Assembly: GCF_019733355.1 (NCBI RefSeq) | Contig: NZ_JAIHLQ010000036.1 | Location: 1-64,000, forward strand | Length of the DNA: 64,000 nt | From: Pseudomonas baetica | Lineage (GTDB): Bacteria > Pseudomonadota > Gammaproteobacteria > Pseudomonadales > Pseudomonadaceae | Reading direction: 5' to 3' | In this document: positions 25,207 through 33,182 of the stretch, piece by piece | Position numbering within the stretch: position 1 is the stretch's first letter | Layout of the letters: every line of letters begins with the position of its first letter | Notes under the pieces: generated by a model | What the model saw: the letters and a program-made list of their open reading frames with translations, nothing else | Told to the model about the DNA's origin: nothing | Databases searched by the model: none | Made by a program: the position numbers and the translations under genes

Positions 25207-25815
25207 TCACCTCTTGCTCTTGATCGCAGTGCCGAGCACTTGCAGGTAGGAGACGAGGGCGTCCATTTCGGTCTTGCCCTTGAGGCTGGCCACCGCGCCG
25301 GCGATGTCGTCGTCGGTGTAAGGCACGCCGAGGGTGCGCAGGGTCTTGAGCTTGGTTTCGGTGTGGCTGCTGTCGACCGCTTGCGTGACCAGCCACGGGT
25401 AGGCCGGCATCTTTGACTCCGGTACTACGTTGCGCGGGTTGTACAAGTGCGCGCGGTGCCAATCATCCGAGTAACGCGCGCCCACCCGGGCCAGGTCCGG
25501 ACCGGTGCGTTTGGAGCCCCACAGGAAGGGGTGATCCCACACGCTCTCACCGGCCACCGAGTAGTGCCCGTAGCGTTCGGTTTCGGCGCGGAACGGGCGG
25601 ATCATCTGCGAGTGGCAACCGACGCAGCCCTCGCGGATGTAGATGTCGCGGCCTTCCAGTTGCAGCGCGGTGTAGGGCTTCATGCCCTCCACCGGTTTGT
25701 TGGTCACGTCCTGGAAGAACAGCGGGACGATCTGGGTCAGGCCGCCGATGCTCACGGCGAACACCATGAGCAGCATCAGCAGGCCGACGTTCTTTTCAAT
25801 CGTTTCGTGTTTCAT
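25207..25815 (-). CDS. ccoO2: cbb3 cytochrome oxidase subunit CcoO, isoform 2 (monohaem c)
   Basis: A 202-residue monohaem cytochrome c, the same length as CcoO1, with [21 protein letters not shown] and [10 protein letters not shown] chose the ATG at 25813-25815 ([13 protein letters not shown]), which aligns with CcoO1; the upstream extension of the frame runs into the ccoN2 stop region. Most differences from CcoO1 are in the C-terminal third. It lies 10 bases after ccoN2. Confidence 0.95.
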
Positions 25816-25825
25816 GGCGGACTCC

Positions 25826-27250
25826 TCAGGCCATCTGCGCGGCAGCAACGACGTCAGCAGGCTGCGAGGCCCGCACGGTGCGCCAGGTGTTGTAAGCCAT
25901 CAGGAACATGCCGCTGAGGAAGATCGCCCCACCCACCAGCCGCACGACGAAGCCTGGGTGGCTGGCCACCAGGGTTTCGACGAAGGAGTAGGTCAGCGTG
26001 CCGTCCTCGTTCACCGCACGCCACATCAGGCCTTGGGCGATGCCGTTGACCCACATCGAAGCGATGTAGAGCACGGTGCCGATGGTCGCGAGCCAGAAAT
26101 GCGCGTTGATCAGGCCGATGCTGTGCATCTGCTCTTTGCCGAAGATTTTCGGGATCATGTGGTACAGCGCGCCGATCGAAATCATCGCCACCCAACCGAG
26201 AGCGCCGGCGTGGACGTGGCCGATGGTCCAGTCGGTGTAGTGGGAGAGGGCGTTGACGGTCTTGATCGCCATCATCGGACCTTCGAAGGTCGACATGCCG
26301 TAGAACGCCAGCGACACCACGAGGAAGCGCAGGATCGGGTCGCTGCGCAACTTATGCCAGGCGCCCGACAGGGTCATCATGCCGTTGATCATGCCGCCCC
26401 AACTCGGTGCCAGGAGGATCAGCGACATCACCATGCCCAGCGACTGCGCCCAGTCCGGCAGCGCGGTGTAGTGCAGGTGGTGCGGGCCGGCCCAGATGTA
26501 CAGCGTGATCAGGGCCCAGAAGTGCACGATCGACAGGCGATACGAATACACCGGACGCTCAGCCTGTTTCGGCACGAAGTAGTACATCATCCCGAGGAAA
26601 CCGGCGGTGAGGAAAAAGCCCACGGCGTTGTGGCCGTACCACCATTGCACCATCGCATCGGTCGCACCGGCATACACCGAGTAGGACTTGGTGAAACTCA
26701 CCGGCAACTCAAGGTTGTTGACGATGTGCAGAATCGCCACGGTGATGATGAACGCGCCGAAGAACCAGTTGCCCACATAAATGTGCTTGGTCTTGCGCTG
26801 CATGATCGTGCCGAAAAACACGATGGCGTAGGCGACCCAGACGATGGTGATCAGGATGTCGATCGGCCATTCCAGCTCGGCGTATTCCTTGGAACTGGTG
26901 TAACCCAGCGGCAGGCTGATCGCTGCCAGCAGGATCACCAGTTGCCAGCCCCAGAAGCAGAACGCGGCGATTTTCGGCGCAAACAGCTGAGTCTGGCAGG
27001 TGCGTTGCACCGAGTAGAACGAACTGGCGAACAGCGCGCAGCCACCGAAGGCGAAGATCACCGCATTGGTGTGCAGCGGGCGCAGACGGCCGAAACTGGT
27101 CCAGGGCAAATTGAAGTTGAGTTCAGGCCAGACCAATTGGGCGGCGAGAAAAACCCCGAGGCCCATGCCGACGATGCCCCACACCACCGTCATAATGGCG
27201 AATTGGCGGACCACCTTGTAGTTGTAGGCGGTACTGATAGAAGTGTTCAT
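25826..27250 (-). CDS. ccoN2: cbb3 cytochrome oxidase catalytic subunit CcoN, isoform 2
   Basis: A 474-residue catalytic subunit, very similar to CcoN1 with the same histidine ligands ([29 protein letters not shown]) but diverged at the N-terminus, the helix 3-4 region and the C-terminal tail. By order it corresponds to P. aeruginosa PA1557, the low-oxygen-inducible copy. A strong Anr box at 27371-27384 lies about 127 bases before the start and inside the first codons of the divergent hydrolase gene. Confidence 0.96.
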
Positions 27251-27345
27251 GGTTCCCCATCCACGGTTCAGCCGAAGTGAGTGCGAGCAATAAACGCCGC
27301 GAATCCTTCGTCTGGAGTTATAGGCAGACTAAAAGCGAGGCAAGC

Positions 27346-28023
27346 ATGGACAAACAGCACAAGGCCAGTATTGACGGGGATCAATGGGCGCAGTGTGTGC
27401 TCGATCATGGATGGCTGTGGGATGCCGCCAGTGGTGAGGCTTCGGCGACGTTGATCCTGGCGCATGGGGCGGGGGCGCCGATGGACAGTGACTGGATGAC
27501 GGATATGGCTGGGCGCCTTGCTGGACTTGGGGTGAATGTGTTGCGGTTTGAGTTTCCTTATATGGCGCAGCGGCGGGTGGATGGGGTTAAACGGCCGCCG
27601 AATCCTGCAGGGAAATTGCAGGAATGTTGGCGTGAGGTGTATGGCTTGGTGCGACTTCATGTCGCTGGGACTTTGGCGATTGGCGGAAAGTCCATGGGGG
27701 GGCGGATGGCCAGTCTCTTGGCTGACGAATTGGGGGCTGATGCCTTGGTTTGCCTGGGTTATCCGTTTTATGCGGTGGGGAAACCGGAGAAGCCTCGGGT
27801 TGAGCATTTGGCTTCTTTGCGGACGCGGACGTTGATTGTGCAAGGCGAGCGGGATGCGTTGGGGAATCGGGACGCTGTCGAGGCTTACGACTTATCGCCG
27901 ATTATTGAGGTGTTTTGGCTGGCGTCTGGGGATCATGATTTGAAGCCGCTCAAGGTTTCCGGGTTTACACATGAGCAGCATTTGGCCAGCGCCGCGCAGA
28001 AGGTGGCTTGGTTTCTTCGTTGA
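27346..28023 (+). CDS. Alpha/beta hydrolase of the KANL3/Tex30 family
   Basis: A 225-residue cytoplasmic hydrolase-like protein with the oxyanion segment LAHGAGAPMDSDWM, the nucleophile elbow GKSMGGRMAS and a late GDHDLKPL histidine, matching the KANL3/Tex30 alpha/beta hydrolase-like family. No substrate is known. The ATG at 27346 has GAGGCAAGC upstream; an in-frame TTG-type start 23 codons earlier is less plausible. It is divergent from ccoN2, and the cco2 Anr box overlaps its codons 9-13. Codon use is somewhat less GC-biased than in the cco genes. Confidence 0.8.
   Translation: MDKQHKASIDGDQWAQCVLDHGWLWDAASGEASATLILAHGAGAPMDSDWMTDMAGRLAGLGVNVLRFEFPYMAQRRVDGVKRPPNPAGKLQECWREVYGLVRLHVAGTLAIGGKSMGGRMASLLADELGADALVCLGYPFYAVGKPEKPRVEHLASLRTRTLIVQGERDALGNRDAVEAYDLSPIIEVFWLASGDHDLKPLKVSGFTHEQHLASAAQKVAWFLR
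27371..27384. promoter_or_regulatory. Anr/FNR box of the cco2 operon
   Basis: On the minus strand the site is TTGATCCCCGTCAA, one mismatch from consensus, centred about 127 bases upstream of ccoN2 and lying within the coding region of the divergent hydrolase gene. Confidence 0.75.
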
Positions 28024-28073
28024 GGTTTGGGAATGGGATTGGGTGAATATCCGTTGCTGCGGTGATGGCTGAT

Positions 28074-28320
28074 TAGGGTTCCGCCCTTACGGCGGGTCAC
28101 TTTTTCCAGACGCCGAAAAAGTAACCAAAAAGGCTTGCTTCTGCGTTCGGCCCGCTCGCTGGGGCTCGGGGTTCCTTCGCTCCGGGATTGATCCGGGCGC
28201 ATCGCCTCCGGTTTGCTTCGCTGCACCTCCTCTCGATGTGTTTGGCTTCGCCAAACGGTCGCTGCGCTCCCACCCCCGGATCAATCCCTCCGCTCAGCCT
28301 TCCGACGTCGCCCGTGGATC
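28074..28320. repeat. Dispersed Pseudomonas intergenic element of unknown function
   Basis: A non-coding stretch containing CGGCGGGTCACTTTTT, GCCGAAAAAGTAACCAAAAA and paired segments around GATTGATCCGGG and CCCCGGATCAATCCC. I recognise near-identical blocks as recurring in many Pseudomonas intergenic regions. Facing arms (GGATTGATCCGG at about 28185 and CCGGATCAATCC at about 28276) suggest a long foldback. Confidence 0.65.
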
Positions 28321-28418
28321 AAGATCAAAAGCGGCAGCCGAGCTTGCGCTCATCCTGTTGAGTGGTGAAGAGCAGAAGCGGTGCGCGTTGGGCGCTGCTC
28401 CTGCTTTTGCTTTTCTGT

Positions 28419-28660
28419 TGGAGCGAGCTTGCTCGCGAAGACGGCCTGACAGTGGACCCATTTCTACAGACTGCATGCAGTTCCTGTGGGAGCTGGCTTG
28501 CCAGCGATGGCGGCCTGCCAGCCGACCAATCCCTTGCTGATGCACCCGGCCCAACTGTAGGAGTGAGCCTGCTCGCGATGGCGGCCTGACAGCCGACCAA
28601 TCTCTTACTGATGCACCCGATCCAAATGTGGGAGCGAGCCTGCTCGCGAAAGCGGTCTGA
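28419..28660. repeat. Cluster of four REP elements in the same orientation
   Basis: Four REP elements lie head-to-tail. The last two sit in tandem copies of a roughly 71-base unit (28506-28576 and 28577 onward) that share GGCGGCCTG, CAGCCGACCAATC and CTGATGCACCC between the REPs. This differs from the usual inverted REP pairs elsewhere in the window. Confidence 0.85.
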
Positions 28661-28837
28661 CAAACAACATCAAAACAACAGGCTAACTTCCCGCTTTTTC
28701 TGCCCATAAACGCAATCCTGCGAGCACGTTTAAACTACACAACCCGTTACGCCACCGGGCCTACAACACCTTGCGTCGTTGCCTACGCGTACGCCAGAAT
28801 CCGCCGACTTACGCGGCTATGAGGTGGGTTGTATCGT
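28661..28837. other. Intergenic stretch upstream of the structured leader
   Basis: About 180 bases between the REP cluster and the structured RNA region. It presumably holds the promoter of the DUF6124-type gene. Nothing else was recognised. Confidence 0.5.
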
Positions 28838-29070
28838 TTCCCTGTCACTGGAAAACAGTGATCGGGTTTGGTAGCCCGCTTCGGTACCGCCGTATGGCGC
28901 CACCTTATTCAGTCTCTTTTGCGGCTGCGTTTTATATGGTGGACATGCGTGGGGCTCATTCGTGAGCGCCGGGTTCCGTACCGACCGGTCTACCAACCCG
29001 CGCATGGCCGCCACCCATCGTTTGGTAGCGAGGGTGTTGGCTCCTATTTCTTCGGTATGGAGCTTCATCT
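28838..29070 (+). ncRNA. Putative structured 5' leader RNA of the DUF6124-type gene
   Basis: Several stems can be drawn by eye. A CACTG/CAGTG hairpin lies at 28846-28860. An outer stem pairs 28938-28942 with 29011-29015 (GGTGG/CCACC) and 28944-28949 with 29001-29006 (CATGCG/CGCATG). Inside it are a UUCG-loop hairpin (28954-28958 with 28963-28967) and a second helix (GGGTT 28971-28975 with AACCC 28995-28999), giving a three-way junction. I remember very similar leaders before other genes of this family in Pseudomonas. It ends about 55 bases before the start codon, so it could control translation of that gene. Confidence 0.6.
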
Positions 29071-29436
29071 ATGTTCAAAATCACGCCAAACCCACCGCAC
29101 ACCGATCCAATCCCCCACGACCCAGCGCTCAGCCCGCAAAAGGTCAAAGAAGCAACCGATCGCGCCCTCGACTACTACCTCAAACCCGAAGACCTGGCGG
29201 CCCCGCCAAACTCGCCCAAGTTTCGCCCCGTCTCTCTCGTCGACCCCACGCTGGATGACGAAACCCTTCTGGTCGAGGCGAGCGAGTCGCTTTCATACGC
29301 CCATGCCATGGCCGGTAACATCGCCAACTCAATCGGCGGCCCGGAGCGCAAACCGCTGCTGGCGCTGCAACAGGTGATCATGCTCAACGAACTGTTGGTC
29401 AATCGGTTGCTGGATAAGTTGAAGTTGCCTCAATAA
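29071..29436 (+). CDS. DUF6124 (formerly DUF3077-type) small protein
   Basis: A 121-residue protein beginning MFKITPNPPHTDPI, with a proline-rich first half and a helical second half (DETLLVEASESLSYAHAMAGNIANSI ... LLALQQVIMLNELLVNRLLDKL). This pattern is typical of a Pseudomonas-restricted family present in several copies per genome. No biochemical role is established to my knowledge. It is preceded by the structured leader RNA. There is no membrane helix or signal peptide. No operon partner is visible. Confidence 0.8.
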   Translation: MFKITPNPPHTDPIPHDPALSPQKVKEATDRALDYYLKPEDLAAPPNSPKFRPVSLVDPTLDDETLLVEASESLSYAHAMAGNIANSIGGPERKPLLALQQVIMLNELLVNRLLDKLKLPQ

Positions 29437-29453
29437 TTTCGCTGGCTGTTATT

Positions 29454-29560
29454 GCCTCATCGCGAGCAGGCTCGCTCCCACAGGGGATTGTCGTCAGAAA
29501 CAAATCTGTGATCCCACTACGTTCCAAAGTGGGAGCGAGCCTGCTCGCGAAAGCGGTCTG
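29454..29560. repeat. REP pair, inverted
   Basis: Two facing REP elements (CGCGAGCAGGCTCGCTCCCA and GTGGGAGCGAGCCTGCTCGC) follow the DUF6124-type gene. Confidence 0.9.
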
Positions 29561-29587
29561 CCAAGCACCATCACTTTCAGACAAGCA

Positions 29588-29623
29588 ACAAAAAACCCGG
29601 AAGCTTTCGCCGTCCGGGCTTTG
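29588..29623 (-). terminator. Intrinsic terminator, mainly for the minus strand
   Basis: A CCCGG/CCGGG stem (29596-29600 with 29614-29618) is followed on the minus strand by six T residues. It can end transcription from aer, and its other strand has a short CTTT tail. Confidence 0.75.
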
Positions 29624-29628
29624 AAGAT

Positions 29629-29706
29629 CAAAAGATCGCAGCCTGCGGCAGCTCCTACATTGGAATGCATGTTCCTGTAGGAGCTGCCGAAGGCTGCGAT
29701 CTTTTG
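29629..29706. repeat. Long inverted repeat (dispersed Pseudomonas foldback)
   Basis: Arms of about 31 bases (CAAAAGATCGCAGCC... and ...GGCTGCGATCTTTTG) flank a 16-base centre, with one or two mismatches. Copies of this GATCGCAGCC-GGCAGCTCCTACA foldback are common between Pseudomonas genes. It abuts the aer stop codon. Confidence 0.85.
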
Positions 29707-29709
29707 CTT

Positions 29710-31275
29710 TTAGCGGTTAAACCGCTCCACCAACGAGTATTGCGTATTCGCAGTCTTCGTCAGCTCTTCACTCAGCAATGCCGAGTTATGCGCCTGCTCG
29801 GAAGTCTGATCCGCCAGCTCCGAAATATTGCTGATGTTGCGGCTGATCTCTTCAGCCACTGCACTTTGCTCTTCGGTCGCGGCGGCGATCTGGGTGGTCA
29901 TGTCGGTGATGTTGGCCACCGCTTCGCTGATGCCGACCAGTGCCTGATCCGCTTCCAGGACTCGCGCCACACCTTCTTCCGCCTGACGATGCCCAGCTTC
30001 CATGGTCTGCACGGCGCTGCTGGCGGTCTGTTGCAACTTGGCGATCAGGGTGTGGATCTGTCCGGTGGATTCGCTGGTGCGTTGCGCCAGTTGGCGCACT
30101 TCGTCAGCCACTACGGCAAAACCACGACCCATTTCGCCGGCACGGGCCGCTTCGATGGCGGCGTTGAGCGCCAGCAGGTTGGTCTGGTCGGCGATGCCTT
30201 TGATCACGTCGACCACGCCGCCGATTTCGTCGCTGTCCTTGGCCAGTTGGGTCACGGTCAGGCCGGTTTCCCCTACGACAACGGACAGGCGCTGAATGGC
30301 TTCGCGGGTTTCACCGGCGATGTCACGACCGCGACCGGTCAGGCGATTGGCTTCCTGGGTAGCGTCAGCGGTGCGCTGTACGTGGCTGGCCACTTCTTGT
30401 GTGGTGGCGGCCATCTGGTTGACGGCGGTGGCGACCTGTTCGGTTTCCACGCGCTGGCGTTCCAGACCGGTCGAGCTGCTGTGTGCCAGTCGGTCGGACT
30501 GCTTGGCCTGATCGGTCAGGTGTTCGGCGGTGTCTTGCAGACGAGTCAGGCAGGTTTTCAGGCGCGCTTCCTGGCTGAGGATCGACATTTCCAGACGCGC
30601 TTGGGCGCCACGGCTGTCGGTGTACATCTGCGCGATCAGCGGGTCGGACGTGGTCTGCTCGGCCAGACGCAGCAGGCGTTTGAGCCCGCGTTGCTGCCAT
30701 TGCAGGCCCATCAAGCCCAGCGGCACCGACAGACCGGCCGCGAGGGCGAAGCCCCAGTGCGAGTTCAGGGTCGCGCCGATCACGAAGCTCAGTTGGCTGA
30801 CCAGAATGAACGGCAGCCAGTCTTGTAGCACGGGTAGCCATTTATCGCTGGAAGGGATCGCCGACTTGCCTTGGTTGATGCGTTGGTAGAGCGCTTCGGC
30901 ACGGCGGATCTGTTCGGCGGTGGGTTTGATCCGCACCGACTCGTAACCGACCACCTGACTGCCTTCAAACACCGGCGTCACGTAGGCGTTAACCCAGTAG
31001 TGATCACCGGTCTTGCAGCGATTCTTGACAATGCCCATCCATGGCAAGCCTTGTTTCAGTGTGCCCCACATGTGCGAAAACACCGCCGCCGGGACGTCGG
31101 GGTGACGGACCAGGTTGTGCGGCGCACGGATCAGTTCCTCACGCGAAAACCCGCTGATCTCGACGAAAGCGTCGTTGCAGTAGGTGATCACGCCTTTGGC
31201 GTCGGTTGTGGAAATCAACCGCTGCTGAGCCGGGAAAGTCCGTTCGCGTTGTGTAATGGGCTGGTTATTACGCAT
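29710..31275 (-). CDS. aer: Aerotaxis receptor Aer (PAS-containing methyl-accepting chemotaxis protein)
   Basis: A 521-residue chemoreceptor without a periplasmic ligand domain. An N-terminal PAS domain (residues about 20-115, with TYCNDAFVEISGFSREEL and NLVRHPDVP) should bind FAD. A hydrophobic hairpin at about 150-190 anchors it. The C-terminal signalling domain contains the conserved tip DQTNLLALNAAIEAARAGEMGRGFAVVADEVRQLAQR. It senses redox or oxygen and steers the cell through CheA. I chose the ATG at 31273-31275 (MRNNQPITQRERTFPAQQ). Its place just beyond the cco genes matches P. aeruginosa aer. I found no clear Anr box within 100 bases upstream. Confidence 0.92.
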   Translation of the reverse strand: MRNNQPITQRERTFPAQQRLISTTDAKGVITYCNDAFVEISGFSREELIRAPHNLVRHPDVPAAVFSHMWGTLKQGLPWMGIVKNRCKTGDHYWVNAYVTPVFEGSQVVGYESVRIKPTAEQIRRAEALYQRINQGKSAIPSSDKWLPVLQDWLPFILVSQLSFVIGATLNSHWGFALAAGLSVPLGLMGLQWQQRGLKRLLRLAEQTTSDPLIAQMYTDSRGAQARLEMSILSQEARLKTCLTRLQDTAEHLTDQAKQSDRLAHSSSTGLERQRVETEQVATAVNQMAATTQEVASHVQRTADATQEANRLTGRGRDIAGETREAIQRLSVVVGETGLTVTQLAKDSDEIGGVVDVIKGIADQTNLLALNAAIEAARAGEMGRGFAVVADEVRQLAQRTSESTGQIHTLIAKLQQTASSAVQTMEAGHRQAEEGVARVLEADQALVGISEAVANITDMTTQIAAATEEQSAVAEEISRNISNISELADQTSEQAHNSALLSEELTKTANTQYSLVERFNR

Positions 31276-31376
31276 GTTTTTCAATCCGCAAGGCTTTGAA
31301 AGGTTGTCGGCGCTGTCAGCTTTTTATTGAAGTTTTTTTTCAGTTTTAAGTACGGCGTCGCAAAACGGCTCTTGCT

Positions 31377-32168
31377 TCAGCCAGCGAGCATCGGATAAGT
31401 GAACAAGCCGAAATGCAGCAGGTTCAGCCCAAAGTGTGTGGCGATCGCGGCACCGAGCCCGCCGAATCGGTAGGCCAGACCATAGCCGACACCTGCCAAC
31501 CCCGCCAGCAACACCCATGTCCAGCCTGCGCCGATATGTGCCAGGGCGAACAACGCTGAAGCCAGCAGCAGGGCGAGGTTTTCGCCGTAAGGCAGGTGTT
31601 TGAAGTGCCGGCTCAGACCGCCCTGTATATAGCCGCGAAACAATGCCTCCTCGACCAGTGTCACCAATAGCAGATTGTTCAGTACCCACAGCCACGCTGG
31701 ATCCGGCCACTTCGGCGCCCAGGCAATCATGCCGAGCAACATCGCGCCACCCAAAGCCAGAATGACGCTCAAGGTCAGGGCCAAAACAGTGGCGTAGACC
31801 GTCAGTCGCAACGACCGTCGCGCGACAATCCACGGGCACACCAGCAACAACCAGAAACCGATCAGCGGTTTGTCGAGATTGAGGTACATCGAAAACGGCA
31901 CGGCGTTGTCGGTGAAGCGTTGCGGGGCGATGCCCCGGCCGTTATAGAAGCCCGGCAGCCAGTGCAGGGCCAGCGCGACGGCCAAAACAATGAACAGACC
32001 ATGGCCCAGAAAACGTCCAACCGGCACCTTTTGCTGGCGTACGGCGAACCCGGCGAATAACAGAAGCGCGATCGAGATCAATGCCAGCCAGCCGAGTTGG
32101 CCGAGGCTCAGCGCCAATCCGTAGCCGAGGCCGAGCAGTGCCAGAAAGAACCATGGCAGAGACTTCAT
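31377..32168 (-). CDS. CPBP-family intramembrane glutamic endopeptidase
   Basis: A 263-residue protein with about eight membrane helices and the three CPBP (Abi/CAAX protease) motifs in order: VEEALFRG (catalytic Glu-Glu and Arg), FALAHIG and HFGLNLLHFG. Such proteins may process prenylated or small peptides, or act in bacteriocin self-immunity; no target is visible here. The ATG at 32166-32168 (MKSLPWFFLALL) is preceded by GGACC. A longer frame upstream runs into REP DNA and was not used. Confidence 0.85.
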   Translation of the reverse strand: MKSLPWFFLALLGLGYGLALSLGQLGWLALISIALLLFAGFAVRQQKVPVGRFLGHGLFIVLAVALALHWLPGFYNGRGIAPQRFTDNAVPFSMYLNLDKPLIGFWLLLVCPWIVARRSLRLTVYATVLALTLSVILALGGAMLLGMIAWAPKWPDPAWLWVLNNLLLVTLVEEALFRGYIQGGLSRHFKHLPYGENLALLLASALFALAHIGAGWTWVLLAGLAGVGYGLAYRFGGLGAAIATHFGLNLLHFGLFTYPMLAG

Positions 32169-32287
32169 GGAGGGTCCTTGTGCAGATTGTGTGGAAGGGC
32201 TTTCTACACGGACGGGCGGCGGGGGACAAGTGAAGGTGAGGTGAGAAACCGGGACAGCACCAAAGCCATTGGCCAAACACAAATCCC

Positions 32288-32378
32288 AATGTGGGGCTTG
32301 CTCGCGAAGGCGGTGGGTCAGGCAATGAATGTGTCGACTGATACACCATTTTCGCGAGCAAGCCCGCTCCCACAGGGG
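32288..32378. repeat. REP pair, inverted
   Basis: Two facing REP elements lie between the CPBP gene and the isonitrile-hydratase-like gene. Confidence 0.9.
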
Positions 32379-32406
32379 ATTTGTATTCCACCGGGGGGCA
32401 GAGGGA

Positions 32407-33093
32407 TCAGCGCAGGTTGAGCTTTGCAGCTGCGCGTTCGGTAATTTCCGTGCGCAGCTTCAACGATGGCGCGGCAAGCAGGCGGGCCTGGTCGACGATT
32501 GTGCTCGATGCGTTTTCAGGAGAGCCCGAGTTGAACGGCGGTGCGGGCGCATATTCGAGTTGCAGTTGCACGCGTTGTGCCGTTTCGGCATCGACCAGTT
32601 CTGCCGCCAGCACCAGCGCAAAGTCGATCCCGGCCGTAATTCCGCCCCCGGTGAACAGATTGCCGTCACGCACCACCCGATCCTTCACCGCAATCGCGCC
32701 CAAGATTGGCAGCAACTCGTGGTACGCCCAGTGCGTGGTTGCGCGTTTGCCTTGCAGCAGACCGGCGGCGCCGAGTACCAGCGAGCCGGTGCACACCGAG
32801 GTCACGTAACGCGCTTGGGCGGCCTGGCGTTTAATGAACGCGAGGGTCTGCTCGTCTTCCATCAATGGCCCGACGCCGCCACCGCCCGGCACACAGATCA
32901 CATCCAGATCCGGGCAATCTTCGAACGTCGTGGTCGGTTTGAGCAGCAGCCCTGTGCTGGCGGTGACCGGCATCAGATCCTTCCAGATCAGGTGCACCTG
33001 CACATCCGGCAGCGAAGCGAGCACGTCATACGGGCCCGTCAGGTCGAGTTGCTGAACCTGCGGGAATAACAGAAAACCGATCTGCAACGTCAT
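32407..33093 (-). CDS. inhA: Isonitrile hydratase-like DJ-1/PfpI protein
   Basis: A 228-residue cytoplasmic protein of the DJ-1/PfpI superfamily. The nucleophile elbow VTSVCTGSLVLGAAGLL holds the catalytic cysteine, with ATTHW following and VCVPGGGGVGPLM before it. The sequence, starting MTLQIGFLLFPQVQQLDLTGPYDVL, strongly resembles P. putida isonitrile hydratase, which converts isonitriles to N-formamides. I chose the ATG at 33091-33093 to match that enzyme. It is divergent from a GlxA-type regulator and shares its operator region. Without an assay, a different DJ-1-type activity is possible. Confidence 0.78.
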   Translation of the reverse strand: MTLQIGFLLFPQVQQLDLTGPYDVLASLPDVQVHLIWKDLMPVTASTGLLLKPTTTFEDCPDLDVICVPGGGGVGPLMEDEQTLAFIKRQAAQARYVTSVCTGSLVLGAAGLLQGKRATTHWAYHELLPILGAIAVKDRVVRDGNLFTGGGITAGIDFALVLAAELVDAETAQRVQLQLEYAPAPPFNSGSPENASSTIVDQARLLAAPSLKLRTEITERAAAKLNLR

Positions 33094-33146
33094 GGTGTTT
33101 TTCTCCATTGAAGGGGTGGACGGCTTCACTGTAGGCGCGTAGGTTC

Positions 33147-33182
33147 TGGCGTATACGCCAATAACCCCACGAATTACGCCAA
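33147..33182. promoter_or_regulatory. Candidate operator between inhA and the GlxA-type regulator
   Basis: A perfect 14-bp palindrome, TGGCGTATACGCCA, occupies 33147-33160. Its half-site TACGCCAA (33154-33161) recurs in direct orientation at 33175-33182, 21 bases (two helical turns) away. This is the arrangement expected for an AraC-family dimer. Confidence 0.6.

Noticed and set aside
28419..28660. CRISPR-like array
   Set aside because: The repeated units are Pseudomonas REP elements with conserved spacers; there are no short unique spacers and no cas genes.
28868..29377. A 169-codon plus-strand frame overlapping the DUF6124-type gene
   Set aside because: It runs through the structured leader and out of frame through a recognised gene; the RNA structure explains the region better.
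29629..29706. Terminal inverted repeats of an insertion sequence
   Set aside because: The two arms are separated by only 16 bases and enclose no gene; it is a foldback element or terminator-like repeat.
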